A stretch of DNA of 54,831 bases from Gammaproteobacteria bacterium (lineage in GTDB: Bacteria; Pseudomonadota; Gammaproteobacteria; Ga0077536): NCBI GenBank assembly GCA_016874535.1, contig VGUA01000008.1, forward strand, positions 1 through 54,831, given 5' to 3'. Positions within the stretch are counted from its first letter, which is position 1; each line of letters begins with the position of its first letter. Shown piece after piece: positions 9,250 through 20,775 of the stretch. Under the pieces are notes generated by a model. That model did not search any database. It saw only the letters and a list, made by a program, of their open reading frames with translations, and was not told the origin of the DNA. Position numbers and translations under genes: made by a program.

Positions 9250-9926
9250 CAGACAAGTCTTGCGCGCAGGCCGGCTGCCGCCGCGAAAGGGGCAAGGGTT
9301 GCGGCCAGGACGGACAGCCCGGCAAGGAAGAAATATTCGCTGCCGGAAGCCATGGAGAGAGTTGCGTTGCGCACGGCGCCAGCACCAAAAATCAGCACTG
9401 GAATATACAGGGGCAGGATCAGCAAGGCCAGCAGCAGGGCCCCGCCGCGTACGCCCACAGTCAACGCACTGCCTATGGTCCCGACGAGGCTGAACACGGG
9501 TGTACCAAGCAGCAGCGAAACAAGGAGCGCAGTGCGGGTTTCGTTTTGCAATCCATGCACGGCGCTCATGAGAGCGGCCATGGCGATCAGGGGAACCGGC
9601 GTGGACAACCAATGAGCCAGGGCCTTCAGGGCGCAGGCGCCGGGCAGGGAGCCCGCCAGCAACACCAGCTGTTCCAGACTGCCGTCCTCGTGATCCCCCC
9701 GGAAGATGTCCTCGAGGCTGAGGGTGGTTGCCAGCAGCAGCGCGACCCAGACCACGGCGGGGGCCAGCGCGCGGAGCTGGTTTTCATCGCCACCCACAGC
9801 GAAAGGAAACATCACCGCCACCAGAATGAAGAACAGCGGCGGTTGCATGAGCTGCCCCCGGCGGCGATAGAGACGCAGCATTTCCCGCCGCAGGATGGCG
9901 AGACTCGCAGGTGGCGTGCTCAACAT
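9249..9926 (-). CDS. ccmB: Haem exporter permease CcmB
   Basis: 225 residues from ATG 9926, whose first seven bases overlap the end of ccmA. An in-frame start at 9962 would extend it to 237 residues and push it further into ccmA. It has six predicted membrane helices and starts [21 protein letters not shown]. The LEDIFRGDHEDGSLEQLVL segment is characteristic of CcmB. With CcmA it forms the ABC-type complex that uses ATP to release holo-CcmE from CcmC. Confidence 0.94.
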   Translation of the reverse strand: MLSTPPASLAILRREMLRLYRRRGQLMQPPLFFILVAVMFPFAVGGDENQLRALAPAVVWVALLLATTLSLEDIFRGDHEDGSLEQLVLLAGSLPGACALKALAHWLSTPVPLIAMAALMSAVHGLQNETRTALLVSLLLGTPVFSLVGTIGSALTVGVRGGALLLALLILPLYIPVLIFGAGAVRNATLSMASGSEYFFLAGLSVLAATLAPFAAAAGLRARLV

Positions 9927-10567
9927 ACGGTTCGAGTGTCCAAGTCCAGTGTGTGCAGGCAACTGGCCGGGACCTCCAGCCCCTGATGGGTGGCCACCAG
10001 CGCAATGCCGCCACCTTCCGTATGCGCCCGGAGCATGCCTTCCAGAAGTTTCTTGCCGTCCCGATCAAGGGCGGTGAGCGGTTCGTCCAGCAGCCACGCC
10101 CGCGCCGGGATCAGCACCAGGCGGGCGAGCGCGGCGCGCTGGCGTTGCCCCGAAGAGAGTCGGCCCGTGAAGGTGTCGCCGTACCGACCCAGCCCGACCC
10201 GATCCAATGCCTCGCTTACCCGCATCAGCGCTCCGCGTGCTGCCAAGGCCTGCCCGTACTCCAGGTTTTCCGTGACCGTAAGATTGGCGCTGAACCCGCC
10301 GGCGATGCCTTGGTAGAGCAGTTCTTCCCGCCAGCGGGGGGAGGTTGTGGTCGGCTCACCCTGCCAACGGATCTCGCCCGAGTCTGGCGGGGCGAGTCCG
10401 CTCAACATGCGCAGCAGTGAAGTCTTGCCGCTGCCATTGGCACCCAGGATCTGCAGCACATGGCCGGCAGGGACGCCGAACGAGAGATGCTCGAAAATCA
10501 GGGCATCACCACGCAGGCATTCGACGTCCACGACTTCCAGGGCAGCCGCAACTGCCGGGCGCGCCAT
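9920..10567 (-). CDS. ccmA: Haem exporter ATP-binding protein CcmA
   Basis: 215 residues from ATG 10567 ([16 protein letters not shown]), the usual CcmA length. An open frame continues upstream to 10651 but overlaps the preceding gene. ABC motifs are complete: Walker [10 protein letters not shown] at about 42-50, signature [14 protein letters not shown], and Walker [13 protein letters not shown]. It is the ATPase partner of CcmB, and hydrolysis drives holo-CcmE release, not haem transport itself. It follows the 134-aa unknown gene by 31 bp on the same strand. Confidence 0.93.
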   Translation of the reverse strand: MARPAVAAALEVVDVECLRGDALIFEHLSFGVPAGHVLQILGANGSGKTSLLRMLSGLAPPDSGEIRWQGEPTTTSPRWREELLYQGIAGGFSANLTVTENLEYGQALAARGALMRVSEALDRVGLGRYGDTFTGRLSSGQRQRAALARLVLIPARAWLLDEPLTALDRDGKKLLEGMLRAHTEGGGIALVATHQGLEVPASCLHTLDLDTRTVC

Positions 10568-10598
10568 GGGGTTCGGAGTCGGTGTAACGCGAATGGGC

Positions 10599-11003
10599 TC
10601 AGCGCGTGCCGGGAATGCCGGCCAGACCACCGCCCGGGAGGCCACCGCCACCCGGCATCTTGGACGGCACCACGATTCGCGAAGCTTCCTCGCGCGCCAT
10701 CTCCTTGGCGCGCTCGTTGAGACGTTCTATGGCGCCCCGCACGCCCTCGGGGAACTGGGAGAAGGCCTCGCCGATGGTTTCGGCCTCGAGCTCGAACTGC
10801 ACGGGGATCGGACCCATCTGGGTCATCAATTGGGTGTCGCCAATGAAAACCCGAGGCCGGCTGTCATCCGGGCTGCCATCGGACTTCACCGGCGTGAGCA
10901 CGCGCACGGAGGCCGACCGCATGTCCGAGAACACTTCCTCCCGATAGAGGTTGTCGATATCCACCGTCATGCTGTCCGCGGTCTGTCCGGGGCGACTGGC
11001 CAT
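10599..11003 (-). CDS. Conserved-looking hypothetical protein, first gene before ccmA
   Basis: 134 residues, starting [20 protein letters not shown] from ATG 11003 with an AGGAG site nine bases upstream. It has no signal peptide or membrane helix. The middle is a mixed alpha/beta region ([24 protein letters not shown], then [25 protein letters not shown]). A charged helix ([18 protein letters not shown]) leads to a flexible Gly/Pro-rich tail ([10 protein letters not shown]). I do not recognise the family. It is 31 bp ahead of ccmA on the same strand, so it is probably co-transcribed, but no link to cytochrome maturation can be read from the sequence. Confidence 0.75.
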   Translation of the reverse strand: MASRPGQTADSMTVDIDNLYREEVFSDMRSASVRVLTPVKSDGSPDDSRPRVFIGDTQLMTQMGPIPVQFELEAETIGEAFSQFPEGVRGAIERLNERAKEMAREEASRIVVPSKMPGGGGLPGGGLAGIPGTR

Positions 11004-11168
11004 CGTCTGAATCTCCTGCAGTTGAAGCGCTGGGGTACGAGTCTACCAAATCGGGCTGGATTCTTGGCCGTTCGGGCCGCTAATCCGGGTGGGGAGGCCC
11101 GAATTCGCTCGGGTCAGGGACCCGCTTGCGGGTTAGAATGCACGGGCGTTGGGTCAAGAAGGGGCGAC

Positions 11169-12175
11169 ATGAAAATTCTGGTGACAGGGGCCGCGGGTTT
11201 CATCGGCTCCAGGCTCTGCGAACGACTTCTCGACCGGGGCGACGAAGTCACGGGGCTCGACAATCTCAACGACTATTACGATGTCGCACTCAAGGTTGCC
11301 AGGTTGCAGCGCTTGCAGTCCCGCCCCGGGTTCGCCTTCCACAAGCTCGATATCGTCGACCGGGCCGCGGTCGACGCCCTGTTCGAAAGCGAGCGGCCGG
11401 AGCGCGTCATGCACCTCGCGGCCCAGGCCGGTGTGCGCTACTCGCTGACCAACCCACATGCCTATATCGATTCGAACGTCACCGGCTTCCTGAACATCAT
11501 CGAGGCCTGCCGGCGGCTGCCGGTCGAGCATCTGGTCTATGCCTCGACCAGTTCCGTCTACGGTGCCAACACCCGCATGCCGTTTTCCGTGCACGACAAC
11601 GTCGACCATCCCGTTTCGCTTTATGCGGCCACCAAGAAAGCCAACGAGCTGATGGCACACACATACAGCCACCTCTATGGCCTGCCCACGACGGGCCTGC
11701 GCTTCTTCACCGTGTACGGGCCTTGGGGCAGGCCGGACATGTCATTGTTCCTGTTTACCCGCAACATCCTCGAAGGCAGGCCCATTGATGTCTTCAACTA
11801 CGGCAACCATCGCCGAGACTTCACGTATGTCGATGACATCGTCGAAGGCGTGATCCGCTGCCTCGACAAGGTGGCGACGCCTTCCCCCAGCTGGAGTGGA
11901 GGTGCGCCTGACCCGGGCACCAGTGCCGCGCCCTACCGCCTCTACAACATCGGCAACAACGCACCGGTTCCCCTCATGGATTTCATCTCCACCTTGGAGC
12001 GGAGTCTCGGACGCGAGGCGCAGAAGAATTTCCTGCCGCTTCAGCCGGGTGATGTCCCGGATACCTATGCTGACGTCTCGGCCTTGGTGGAGGATGTCGG
12101 CTACAAGCCCGGCACGCCGCTCGAGGTGGGCATCGGCAATTTCGTCAACTGGTACAGGGAGTATTACGGGGTCTC

Positions 12176-12179
<4 letters not shown>
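11169..12179 (+). CDS. UDP-glucuronate 4-epimerase (extended SDR)
   Basis: 336 residues from ATG 11169. The open frame upstream to 10347 is non-coding or antisense. It starts [20 protein letters not shown], with the GxxGxxG NAD site at 7-13, and continues with LDNLNDYYD. The catalytic SSVYG serine and YAATK (Y152, K156) are present. [21 protein letters not shown] and [13 protein letters not shown] are strongly typical of bacterial and plant UDP-GlcA epimerases (CapI/LspL/GAE type). It would convert UDP-GlcA, made by the Ugd encoded two genes downstream, to UDP-GalA. It is the first gene of the nucleotide-sugar operon and overlaps the next gene by 4 bp (ATGA). Confidence 0.9.
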
Positions 12180-13465
<1,286 letters not shown>

Positions 13466-13469
13466 AGTC

Positions 13470-14774
13470 ATGCGCGTCGTCATGATTGGAACGGGTTACG
13501 TCGGACTGGTTTCCGGCGCCTGCTTTGCGGAATTCGGTGCGGATGTCACCTGTGTCGACGTGGATGCCGCCAAGGTCGCCCGGCTCAAGGCCAGCGAGAT
13601 CCCGATCTATGAACCGGGCCTCGACAGTCTGGTGGCCAAGAACGTGCGGGACGGGCGGCTGCACTTCACGACTGACGCCGCCACCGTGGTGGGTGAGGCC
13701 GATCTCGTGTTTATTGCGGTCGGCACGCCCAGTCGACGCGGTGATGGTTTTGCCGATTTGAGCTATGTCTACGATGCGGCGCGCCAGATTGCCCAATCAT
13801 TGCGTGGCTATACCGTCATCGTGGACAAATCCACGGTGCCGGTGGGTACGGCGCGGAATGTGGCGGGGCTCATTCGCGAGACGAATCCCGAAGCCGATTT
13901 CGATGTGGCCTCAAATCCGGAGTTCCTGCGGGAAGGGGCCGCCATCGCGGATTTCATGCGGCCAGACCGTGTGGTTCTGGGTGTTGAAAGCCCACGCGCG
14001 CAGAAGCTCCTGCGCGAGCTCTACGGGCCACTGAATCTCATCGAGACGCCCATCGTCATCACTGGCCTCGAAAGTGCAGAGCTCATCAAATACGCCGCCA
14101 ATGCGTTTCTGGCTACCAAGATCAGTTTCATCAACGAGATCTCGACTTTGTGCGAAGCCGTGGGTGCGGATGTTCATGCAGTAGCCAAAGGCATGGGCAT
14201 GGACAAGCGCATCGGCGCCAAATTCCTGCACGCAGGGCCGGGCTATGGTGGCTCATGTTTCCCCAAGGATACTCAGGCGCTGGTCCGGATTGCCCAGGAG
14301 CATGGGACCTCCAGCCGCATCGTGGAGGCGGTCATCGAGGTTAACGCCGCGCAGAAGGCACGCATGATCAAGAAGATTCGCGAGGCGCTCGGAGGTTCTG
14401 AAACAGGCGCCACGATTGGTGTGCTGGGTCTAACCTTCAAGCCCGAGACCGACGACATGCGCGACGCCCCTGCGCTGTCGATCCTGCCGCCGCTGTTGGA
14501 GAAGGGGGCCAAGGTGGTGGCACACGACCCCCAGGGGGTGGCGGAAGCAATGCACCTGCTGCCGGCAGACGTCGAATACGCGCAAGACCCCTACGAGGTG
14601 TTTCGTGACGCGGATGCGGTGGTGCTGCTTACCGAATGGAATCTCTACCGCGGCATGGATCTCACCCGCGCCGGGGCGCTCATGCGCAATCGCGTACTCG
14701 TGGATCTGCGCAATGTCTACGAACGCGAACTGGTGGAGCGCGCCGGATTCCGATACGTCTGCGTAGGGCGCTGA
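13470..14774 (+). CDS. ugd: UDP-glucose 6-dehydrogenase
   Basis: 434 residues starting MRVVMIGTGYVGLVSGACFA (GxGxxG at 7-12), with a GGAGG ribosome site upstream. The catalytic cysteine C263 is in GYGGSCFPKDTQALV, with GLTFKPETDDMRDAP further on. All are hallmarks of the UDP-glucose dehydrogenase group. It oxidises UDP-glucose, supplied by GalU at the end of this operon, to UDP-glucuronate. That product in turn feeds the 4-epimerase encoded first in the operon. It lies 4 bp after the TviB-like gene and 4 bp before the glycosyltransferase. Confidence 0.94.
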   Translation: MRVVMIGTGYVGLVSGACFAEFGADVTCVDVDAAKVARLKASEIPIYEPGLDSLVAKNVRDGRLHFTTDAATVVGEADLVFIAVGTPSRRGDGFADLSYVYDAARQIAQSLRGYTVIVDKSTVPVGTARNVAGLIRETNPEADFDVASNPEFLREGAAIADFMRPDRVVLGVESPRAQKLLRELYGPLNLIETPIVITGLESAELIKYAANAFLATKISFINEISTLCEAVGADVHAVAKGMGMDKRIGAKFLHAGPGYGGSCFPKDTQALVRIAQEHGTSSRIVEAVIEVNAAQKARMIKKIREALGGSETGATIGVLGLTFKPETDDMRDAPALSILPPLLEKGAKVVAHDPQGVAEAMHLLPADVEYAQDPYEVFRDADAVVLLTEWNLYRGMDLTRAGALMRNRVLVDLRNVYERELVERAGFRYVCVGR

Positions 14775-14778
14775 GCGG

Positions 14779-15948
14779 ATGCCGGACACCCGTTCGTCCC
14801 CGCGCCCTGCGTGCGGCGCTCGACCGGTCATCCTCTTCGTCGCCACTGAGGATTGGTATTTCTGGTCCCATCGCAGCGGTCTCGCGATGGCGGCGATGGA
14901 AGCCGGATTTGATGTGGCGCTGGCGGCACGCTTCACCCACCATCGCGAACGCATTGAGGCGTTGGGCGTGCGCTGCTATCCACTTGCCTTCCAGCGAGCG
15001 GCGACAAATCCAGTGGCTGATCTCGTCACGCTTTTTGCCCTCTCTCGCATCATCAAGGCTACACAAGCCAGGCTTGTGCATGCCGTGGCCTTCAAGCCCA
15101 TCCTGATGTGCTTCTGGTCAGTGCTGCGCTTCCAGGATGTTCATTTCTGTCTGGCTGTCACGGGACTTGGCCACCTTTTCATCGCGGACGGGACCCCGAT
15201 GCGCTTGTTGCGGCGTTGCTTGCGACCTTTCCTGCTTTTCCTGATGACCCATCCGAGAAGCGCGGTCATTTTCCAGAACGCGGATGATCTCGCCGCGCTC
15301 GCTGGCGAGCGTCTGGTCACCCCAGGACATTTTCGGCTGATCAGGGGCGCGGGTGTGGATACCGTGAAATTTGCAGCCCGCCCGGCTCCGCATAACGAAG
15401 TCCCTACGGTCGTGCTGCCAGCACGCATGCTCAGAGACAAGGGTGTGGTTGAATTCGTCGAGGCGGTGGGCCAATTGCGTCAGCGTGGCATCGCGGTGCG
15501 CGGCGTGCTGGTTGGCGCGCTGGACGAAGGGAATCCCACTGCGCTGACTGCCTCGCAGCTCGAGGCGCTGTGCCTCACGCATGGTTGCGAATGGTGGCAG
15601 CACAGGGACGACATGCCAGAGGTTTATGCCCGGGCTGATATTGTCTGCCTGCCCTCCTACCGGGAAGGGCTACCCAAAACTTTGCTGGAAGCCGCGAGCA
15701 GCGCCCGCCCGCTTATCGCCACCGATGTTCCCGGATGTCGCGAAATCTGTCGGCACGGCGAGAGCGGGTTGTTGGTGGCCCCGCGCGATTCACAAGCGCT
15801 GGCGGCAGCGCTCGCGCAACTGCTGGCAGACCCCGACTTGCGTGCACGGCTGGGACAAAGGGCGCGCGAGATCGTAGAACGGGAGTTCAGCGCCGAGTTG
15901 GTGAACCGGCAGACCGTCGCGCTCTATCGCGAGCTCTGTGGAACATGA
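14779..15948 (+). CDS. Glycosyltransferase family 4 protein
   Basis: 389 residues with a GT-B, family-4 architecture. The N-terminal half starts VILFVATEDWYFWSHRSGLA and includes HAVAFKPILMCFWS and VTGLGHLFI. The C-terminal nucleotide-sugar half has VLPARMLRDKGVVEFVEAV and the family EX7E-type region YREGLPKTLLEAASSARPLIA. The N-terminal pattern resembles PglA/RfaG-like enzymes that add the second sugar to an undecaprenyl-linked acceptor. Donor and acceptor cannot be read. It is the only ordinary glycosyltransferase in this cluster. Confidence 0.88.
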   Translation: MPDTRSSPRPACGARPVILFVATEDWYFWSHRSGLAMAAMEAGFDVALAARFTHHRERIEALGVRCYPLAFQRAATNPVADLVTLFALSRIIKATQARLVHAVAFKPILMCFWSVLRFQDVHFCLAVTGLGHLFIADGTPMRLLRRCLRPFLLFLMTHPRSAVIFQNADDLAALAGERLVTPGHFRLIRGAGVDTVKFAARPAPHNEVPTVVLPARMLRDKGVVEFVEAVGQLRQRGIAVRGVLVGALDEGNPTALTASQLEALCLTHGCEWWQHRDDMPEVYARADIVCLPSYREGLPKTLLEAASSARPLIATDVPGCREICRHGESGLLVAPRDSQALAAALAQLLADPDLRARLGQRAREIVEREFSAELVNRQTVALYRELCGT

Positions 15949-15976
15949 GTGAGATCAAAGGCCGTCAGGTGAACCG

Positions 15977-16960
15977 ATGCGTATAGCCATCACCGGCGCG
16001 ACGGGTTTTGTCGGTCGAGCGCTGACTGCGCGCCTGCATGCGGAAGGTCTGGAGTGCACACTCCTTGCCCGCCAAGGTTCGCCCCTGCGTGGCAACGCCA
16101 GCGCGCCTGAGCGTTTCCTCCCAGCACTGGGCGATGTGGACGAGCGCTGGGCGGAGGTGCTGAAGGACACCGATGTTCTGGTGCACCTTGCCACCAGCAC
16201 CCACCAGGGAGAGCGTTCTGATCCCGCTTCCGTGACGGCATTCGAGGCGACCAATGTTGGACTGACCAAAAGACTGGCCCATGGCGCGGCGGCGGCGGGT
16301 ATACGGCATGTCGTCTTCATGAGTTCCATCAAGGTCTGTGGTGAACGCTCCTGGATGGACAGCGAAGGGCATGTGCTCGTGTTTTCGCGGGAATCGCAAG
16401 CTGCGCCTGAAGGCCCCTATGGCGCTTCGAAGTGGCAGGCTGAGCAGGCGTTGCAGGAGCGCTGTGGCGCGGCAGGCATTGCGCTCAGCGTGTTCCGTCC
16501 GCCCCTGATCTATGGCGTCGGGATGCGCGGGAATCTCTGGTCCCTGCTCAGAATCCTGGACCGCGGTATGCCACTGCCGCTGGCCAGCGTGCGCAACCAG
16601 CGCAGTCTGCTACACCGGGATTCGCTGGTGGACGCCGTGGTGCGGGCAATCCACCAGCGAAGAGCAGGCAGCGCCGTTTACACCCTCGCCGATCTGGATC
16701 TCTCCACGCCGGAGCTGATCCGCAGCATGGCCCGCGGACTCGGCAAACCGGCCAGACTCTTTCCCTTTCCGCCGCGCCTTCTGCACGGTCTCGGGGTGCT
16801 TGCGGGGCGGGCCTCGATGGTGGAACGCCTGACGGAATCCCTGCGGGTGGAAAGCACGCACGCCATCCAGGAACTCGGATGGCAGCCGAGCATCGATTCA
16901 GCTCAAGCCTGGGCCGACATCGGCAGAGCGTTCAGGCAGGGTGGTGCCGCATGGCAATGA
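15977..16960 (+). CDS. NAD-dependent epimerase/dehydratase, WbpV-like
   Basis: 327 residues, an extended SDR starting MRIAITGATGFVGRALTARL with the GxxGxxG site at 7-13. The catalytic serine is in FMSSIKVCGE and the YGASK motif gives Tyr/Lys. It is immediately followed by a WbpL-like and a WbpM-like gene, the same V-L-M order as in Pseudomonas O-antigen loci. There WbpV reduces the 4-keto sugar produced by WbpM to give UDP-QuiNAc. That role is therefore likely but inferred from order. Its last ten bases overlap the next gene. Confidence 0.82.
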   Translation: MRIAITGATGFVGRALTARLHAEGLECTLLARQGSPLRGNASAPERFLPALGDVDERWAEVLKDTDVLVHLATSTHQGERSDPASVTAFEATNVGLTKRLAHGAAAAGIRHVVFMSSIKVCGERSWMDSEGHVLVFSRESQAAPEGPYGASKWQAEQALQERCGAAGIALSVFRPPLIYGVGMRGNLWSLLRILDRGMPLPLASVRNQRSLLHRDSLVDAVVRAIHQRRAGSAVYTLADLDLSTPELIRSMARGLGKPARLFPFPPRLLHGLGVLAGRASMVERLTESLRVESTHAIQELGWQPSIDSAQAWADIGRAFRQGGAAWQ

Positions 16961-17955
16961 CAACGGTCGGAATGCTGGGGCTCTGCGCGTCGGCCGCGAG
17001 TCTTGCCTGGATGATGACGGCGCTGGTGCGCCGCTGGGCGATGCGTGCGGTGCTCGATGTTCCAAATGAGCGCAGCTTGCATGTGACCCCGACGCCGCGA
17101 GGAGGAGGGCTCGCCATTGCGATCGTCGTGCTGGGTTTCGAAGCCTGGTTGATGCTGACAGGTCGGATACAGGTGCCTTGGGGTTGGGCAGCCTGGTGTG
17201 CTTGCGCGCTCCTGGCCTGTCTCGGTCTGCGGGATGATCTGCGCCCGATGTCGGCGCGGCATCGTTTTCTGGCCCAGCTGGTCATCTGCGGGGGCTGGTT
17301 GTGGATTCTGCTGGGGCCGGCAAACCTTCTCGCGTGGGGAGGCTGGGTCTTGCAGTGCTTGGCCATGGTCTGGCTTGTCAATCTCTACAATTTCATGGAC
17401 GGAAGTGACGGCTTGGCCGGAATGCAGGCGTTGCTGACAGGACTTGTGGGCGGGATGCTCGCCCTGTTCGTCGGCGCGACTGATATCGCGCTCATGGCCG
17501 TGCTCACAGCGTGCGCAAGTCTCGGTTTCCTGGTCTGGAACTGGCAGCCTGCCCGCATCTTTCTCGGCGATGTCGGCAGCTACTTTCTTGGTGGACAGTT
17601 TGGTGTGCTCATCACTGCCACCCGTGCTGAAGGGCATGAAGCTTTCTTCTGGATCATCCTGCTCGGGCCGTTCATCGTCGATGCCACACTGACCTTGCTG
17701 CGCAGAATCGTGAGGGGTGAGCGCTGGTACGCCGCCCACCGCACGCACGCCTATCAGCGACTGGTTCAGGCCGGGCTTGGTCATGCCCGCGTTGCTCTGG
17801 CTTTTGCGCTGCTGGGACTGTGTTGGAGTGTTCCCTTGGCAGTCACGGCAGCGCATTGGCCGTCGCTCTCGTGGCTATGCCTTGTGCTCGCCTGGAGCCT
17901 GTCGGCTGGGTTATGGTGGCGGGTCATACGTGGCACGGAGCCTGTTTCCGGGTGA
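16951..17955 (+). CDS. Undecaprenyl-phosphate glycosyl-1-phosphate transferase, WecA/WbpL-like
   Basis: 334 residues from ATG 16951 (MAMTTVGMLGLCASAASLAW). The frame is open further upstream inside the previous gene. About ten membrane helices are visible. Catalytic-loop motifs of the MraY/WecA superfamily are present: RSLHVTPTPRGGGLA, LRDDLRP, NLYNFMDGSDGLAG and FLGDVGSYFLG, followed by a HRTHAYQRL cytoplasmic loop. Such enzymes move a sugar phosphate, here probably QuiNAc or FucNAc, to undecaprenyl phosphate and so begin O-unit synthesis. It overlaps the next gene by the bases of GTGA (17952-17955). Confidence 0.92.
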   Translation: MAMTTVGMLGLCASAASLAWMMTALVRRWAMRAVLDVPNERSLHVTPTPRGGGLAIAIVVLGFEAWLMLTGRIQVPWGWAAWCACALLACLGLRDDLRPMSARHRFLAQLVICGGWLWILLGPANLLAWGGWVLQCLAMVWLVNLYNFMDGSDGLAGMQALLTGLVGGMLALFVGATDIALMAVLTACASLGFLVWNWQPARIFLGDVGSYFLGGQFGVLITATRAEGHEAFFWIILLGPFIVDATLTLLRRIVRGERWYAAHRTHAYQRLVQAGLGHARVALAFALLGLCWSVPLAVTAAHWPSLSWLCLVLAWSLSAGLWWRVIRGTEPVSG

Positions 17956-19832
17956 AAGCATCCCGCAGCATCGTCATAGCCCATGATCTCGCGATGGTGG
18001 TCCTCGCTTGGGGGCTTGCCTTCCTCGCGCGCTTCAATTTCGAAGTACCGCCCGACTACGCACTGCGCGGTGCCTTGCACGCGCTCCCGGCGGTCGTGTT
18101 GATGCAGGGGCTGCTGCTGTGGAGGGTTGGCCTTTATCGTGGCCTGTGGCGCTTTGCCAGCCTGCGCGATCTCTGGAACATCGTGCGCAGTGCCGGCATG
18201 GGGGCGCTATTCATCAGTCTGGCACTGTTCATCGCGAGCCGCCTCGAGGGCGTGCCGCGTGCAGTACTCATCCTCTATCCCGTATTCCTGATTCTTTTGC
18301 TCGGCGCACCGCGTCTCTTCTATCGCGTGATGAAGGACGGGGCGCTCAGCCTGAGGCACATCACCGGCGGCACCCGCGTGCTCATCGTGGGGGCGGGTAA
18401 CAGTGGTGAAACCCTTCTCCGCGACATGCTGAGGGATGCACAGTACCTGCCGGTCGGCTTTGTCGATGACCGCGCCGACCTGCTCCGCCGACGCATTCAT
18501 GGCGTCCCCGTGCTCGGGAACATGGATGACCTGCCGGATCTGGTCGCCCGCTATCGCGCTGATCTGGTGGTGATCGCCATTCCCTCCGCGAGCAATGCCC
18601 AAATGCAGCGCATCGTCGAAATCTGCGGGCGCGCAGCCTGTCCTTTCCGCACCCTCCCCAGGTTGCAGGACATCGTGTCGGGCAGGCTCGGTCTGCAGGA
18701 GATTCGCCAGGTCAGCATCGACGATCTGCTCGGGCGCTCCGTCACTCGTCTCGACTGGGCTGGTCTGCAGGATCGCCTCACCGGCAAAACGGTGCTCGTG
18801 ACGGGAGGTGCGGGTTCCATTGGTTCCGAACTCTGCCGCCAGGCGGCGCGCCTCGGGGCGGGGCGCCTGATTGTGCTGGAGCAGAACGAGCATGGTCTCT
18901 ACCAGCTGGAGCGTGAGCTGCGGGTGGCGCACCCGCACCTGCCGTGCGAATTCCTGCTGGGCGATGTATGTGATGAGGCCGCCGTGGAGGCCGTGTTTTC
19001 GCGTTGCCGACCGCAGGTGATCTTTCATGCGGCAGCTTACAAGCATGTCCCCATCGTGGAGCTGCAGGTGAGGGAGGGAGTACGCAACAACGTGTTGGGT
19101 ACCCGCACCGTGGCGCTCGCCGCCGTTCGTCACAATGCGGACACCATGGTGCTGATTTCCACCGACAAGGCAGTGCGGCCGAGCAGCGCCATGGGGGCCA
19201 CCAAACGCATGGCCGAACTGGTGTGCGAGCTTGCGAATCTCACCGCCGAAACCCATTTCATCACAGTTCGTTTCGGCAACGTCTTGGGCTCTGCCGGAAG
19301 CGTTGTTCCCCTGTTTCAGGAGCAGATTCGCAGCGGTGGGCCGGTCACGGTCACGCATCCGGAAGCGACCCGCTACTTCATGACGATCCCGGAGGCGGCG
19401 CAGCTCATCCTCCAGGCTGCTGCTCTCGGTCGCGGGGGCGAGATTTTCGTGCTGGAGATGGGGCAGCCAGTGAATATCGCCTATCTGGCGGAGCAGATGA
19501 TCCGCCTTTCAGGTCACCTTCCCAACGAAGATATCCGCATCGTGTTCACCGGCTTGCGTCCGGGCGAGAAGCTGCACGAGGAACTTTTCAATGAAGATGA
19601 GGCTCTTGCGCCAACTGCACACGGCAAGGTGATGCAGGCAGTTCAGGCGCCTGTGGATGTGGCCGCGGTTCAGTCCGTGCTGCGTGATCTCGAGGCGGCC
19701 TGTGCGCGCGGTGCCGCCAACGAGGAACTGTTGGCGCATTTGCGCCGCGCCGTGCCCGAATTCAATACGCCGGAACCCGGCGAGCTCGCGACATCCGGCA
19801 AGGTAATGCCGTTCAAGAGAGGCTTTTCATGA
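17952..19832 (+). CDS. UDP-HexNAc 4,6-dehydratase, WbpM/CapD/FlaA1-like membrane enzyme
   Basis: 626 residues from GTG 17952, fused to the stop of the previous gene. A start at 17820 would lie deep inside that gene. Four N-terminal membrane helices are followed by a first Rossmann domain ([16 protein letters not shown]) and the catalytic domain ([17 protein letters not shown] at about 282-298). The active site reads [18 protein letters not shown], so Met414 replaces the usual SDR tyrosine while Lys418 is kept. This Ser-Met-Lys triad is normal for the WbpM branch. It makes the UDP-4-keto-6-deoxy-HexNAc precursor of QuiNAc or FucNAc. Confidence 0.92.
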   Translation: MKASRSIVIAHDLAMVVLAWGLAFLARFNFEVPPDYALRGALHALPAVVLMQGLLLWRVGLYRGLWRFASLRDLWNIVRSAGMGALFISLALFIASRLEGVPRAVLILYPVFLILLLGAPRLFYRVMKDGALSLRHITGGTRVLIVGAGNSGETLLRDMLRDAQYLPVGFVDDRADLLRRRIHGVPVLGNMDDLPDLVARYRADLVVIAIPSASNAQMQRIVEICGRAACPFRTLPRLQDIVSGRLGLQEIRQVSIDDLLGRSVTRLDWAGLQDRLTGKTVLVTGGAGSIGSELCRQAARLGAGRLIVLEQNEHGLYQLERELRVAHPHLPCEFLLGDVCDEAAVEAVFSRCRPQVIFHAAAYKHVPIVELQVREGVRNNVLGTRTVALAAVRHNADTMVLISTDKAVRPSSAMGATKRMAELVCELANLTAETHFITVRFGNVLGSAGSVVPLFQEQIRSGGPVTVTHPEATRYFMTIPEAAQLILQAAALGRGGEIFVLEMGQPVNIAYLAEQMIRLSGHLPNEDIRIVFTGLRPGEKLHEELFNEDEALAPTAHGKVMQAVQAPVDVAAVQSVLRDLEAACARGAANEELLAHLRRAVPEFNTPEPGELATSGKVMPFKRGFS

Positions 19833-20722
19833 AGAACAAATTGCGCAAGGCGGTGTTTCCGGTCGCGGGCCTCGGTACCCGCTTTCTTCCCGCCACCAAG
19901 GCCAATCCCAAGGAGATGCTGCCCGTCGTGGACAAGCCCTTGATCCAGTACGCCGCAGAGGAAGCGGTGGAAGCCGGTATCGAGGAGCTCATCTTTGTCA
20001 CCGGGCGCAACAAGCGGTCAATAGAAGACCATTTCGACAAGGCCTATGAGCTGGAAGCGGAGCTCGAGAAACATGGCAAGGAGATGTTGCTGGAACTGGT
20101 CCGTACCATCCTGCCGACATCGGTCTCCTGCACTTATATCCGCCAGTCCGAGCCCCTGGGGCTGGGACATGCCGTCCTGTGCGCACGGCCTGCAGTCAAC
20201 AATGAGCCCTTTGCGGTGATTCTCGCTGACGATCTCATCGACGGAGGCCAGCGTGGCTGTCTGCAGCAGATGGTTGAAATGTTCGAACGACATCAGGCCG
20301 GTGTGATCGCCGTCCAGCCGATTCCCCGGGAGGATACGGACAAGTACGGCATAGTGGAGGTGGGCGAGGAACTGGCCGGCGTGTCTGCCATCCGCACCAT
20401 CGTCGAGAAGCCGAAGCCGGCCGATGCACCGTCCAACCTCGCCGTCGTCGGGCGTTACATCCTGCCGGGCACGATCATGCCAATCCTGGCGGAAACCCGC
20501 AGTGGCGCGGGTGGCGAAATCCAGCTGACTGATGGAATTGCGCGGCTACTGGGTGCGGAGCAGGTGCTCGCTTACCAGTTCGAGGGGCGGCGGTACGACT
20601 GCGGGTCCAAGCTGGGATACCTTGAGGCGACCGTCGACTACGCCCTCAAGCATCCAGAGCTGGCGCCGGGATTCCGCGAGGTGCTGCGGGCCACCGTCGC
20701 GAGGCTTGGGTCAGCGACCTGA
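19829..20722 (+). CDS. galU: UTP-glucose-1-phosphate uridylyltransferase GalU
   Basis: 297 residues, the normal GalU length. It overlaps the dehydratase gene as ATGA (19829-19832). The N-terminal nucleotide-binding motif is [18 protein letters not shown], followed by [39 protein letters not shown] and [15 protein letters not shown] are also characteristic. It makes UDP-glucose from UTP and glucose-1-phosphate, the substrate of the Ugd encoded upstream. It closes the operon, so precursor supply and use are encoded together. Confidence 0.96.
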   Translation: MKNKLRKAVFPVAGLGTRFLPATKANPKEMLPVVDKPLIQYAAEEAVEAGIEELIFVTGRNKRSIEDHFDKAYELEAELEKHGKEMLLELVRTILPTSVSCTYIRQSEPLGLGHAVLCARPAVNNEPFAVILADDLIDGGQRGCLQQMVEMFERHQAGVIAVQPIPREDTDKYGIVEVGEELAGVSAIRTIVEKPKPADAPSNLAVVGRYILPGTIMPILAETRSGAGGEIQLTDGIARLLGAEQVLAYQFEGRRYDCGSKLGYLEATVDYALKHPELAPGFREVLRATVARLGSAT

Positions 20723-20775
20723 CAGTCCTTTCGAGGGCCGCTGCCCCGGACTGTCCTTCGGGGACGGGAGGTGGA

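Noticed and set aside
11132-11139. TAGAAT as a -10 box for the sugar-nucleotide operon
   Set aside because: There is no acceptable -35 hexamer at 16-18 bp, so I did not list it as a promoter.
18207-19358. A 383-codon antisense frame over the WbpM-like gene
   Set aside because: It lies wholly inside a gene with clear catalytic motifs, and has no start signal.
17952-19832. Missing catalytic tyrosine in the WbpM-like dehydratase as a defect
   Set aside because: Met in place of Tyr in the MxxxK motif is the normal state of this enzyme branch.
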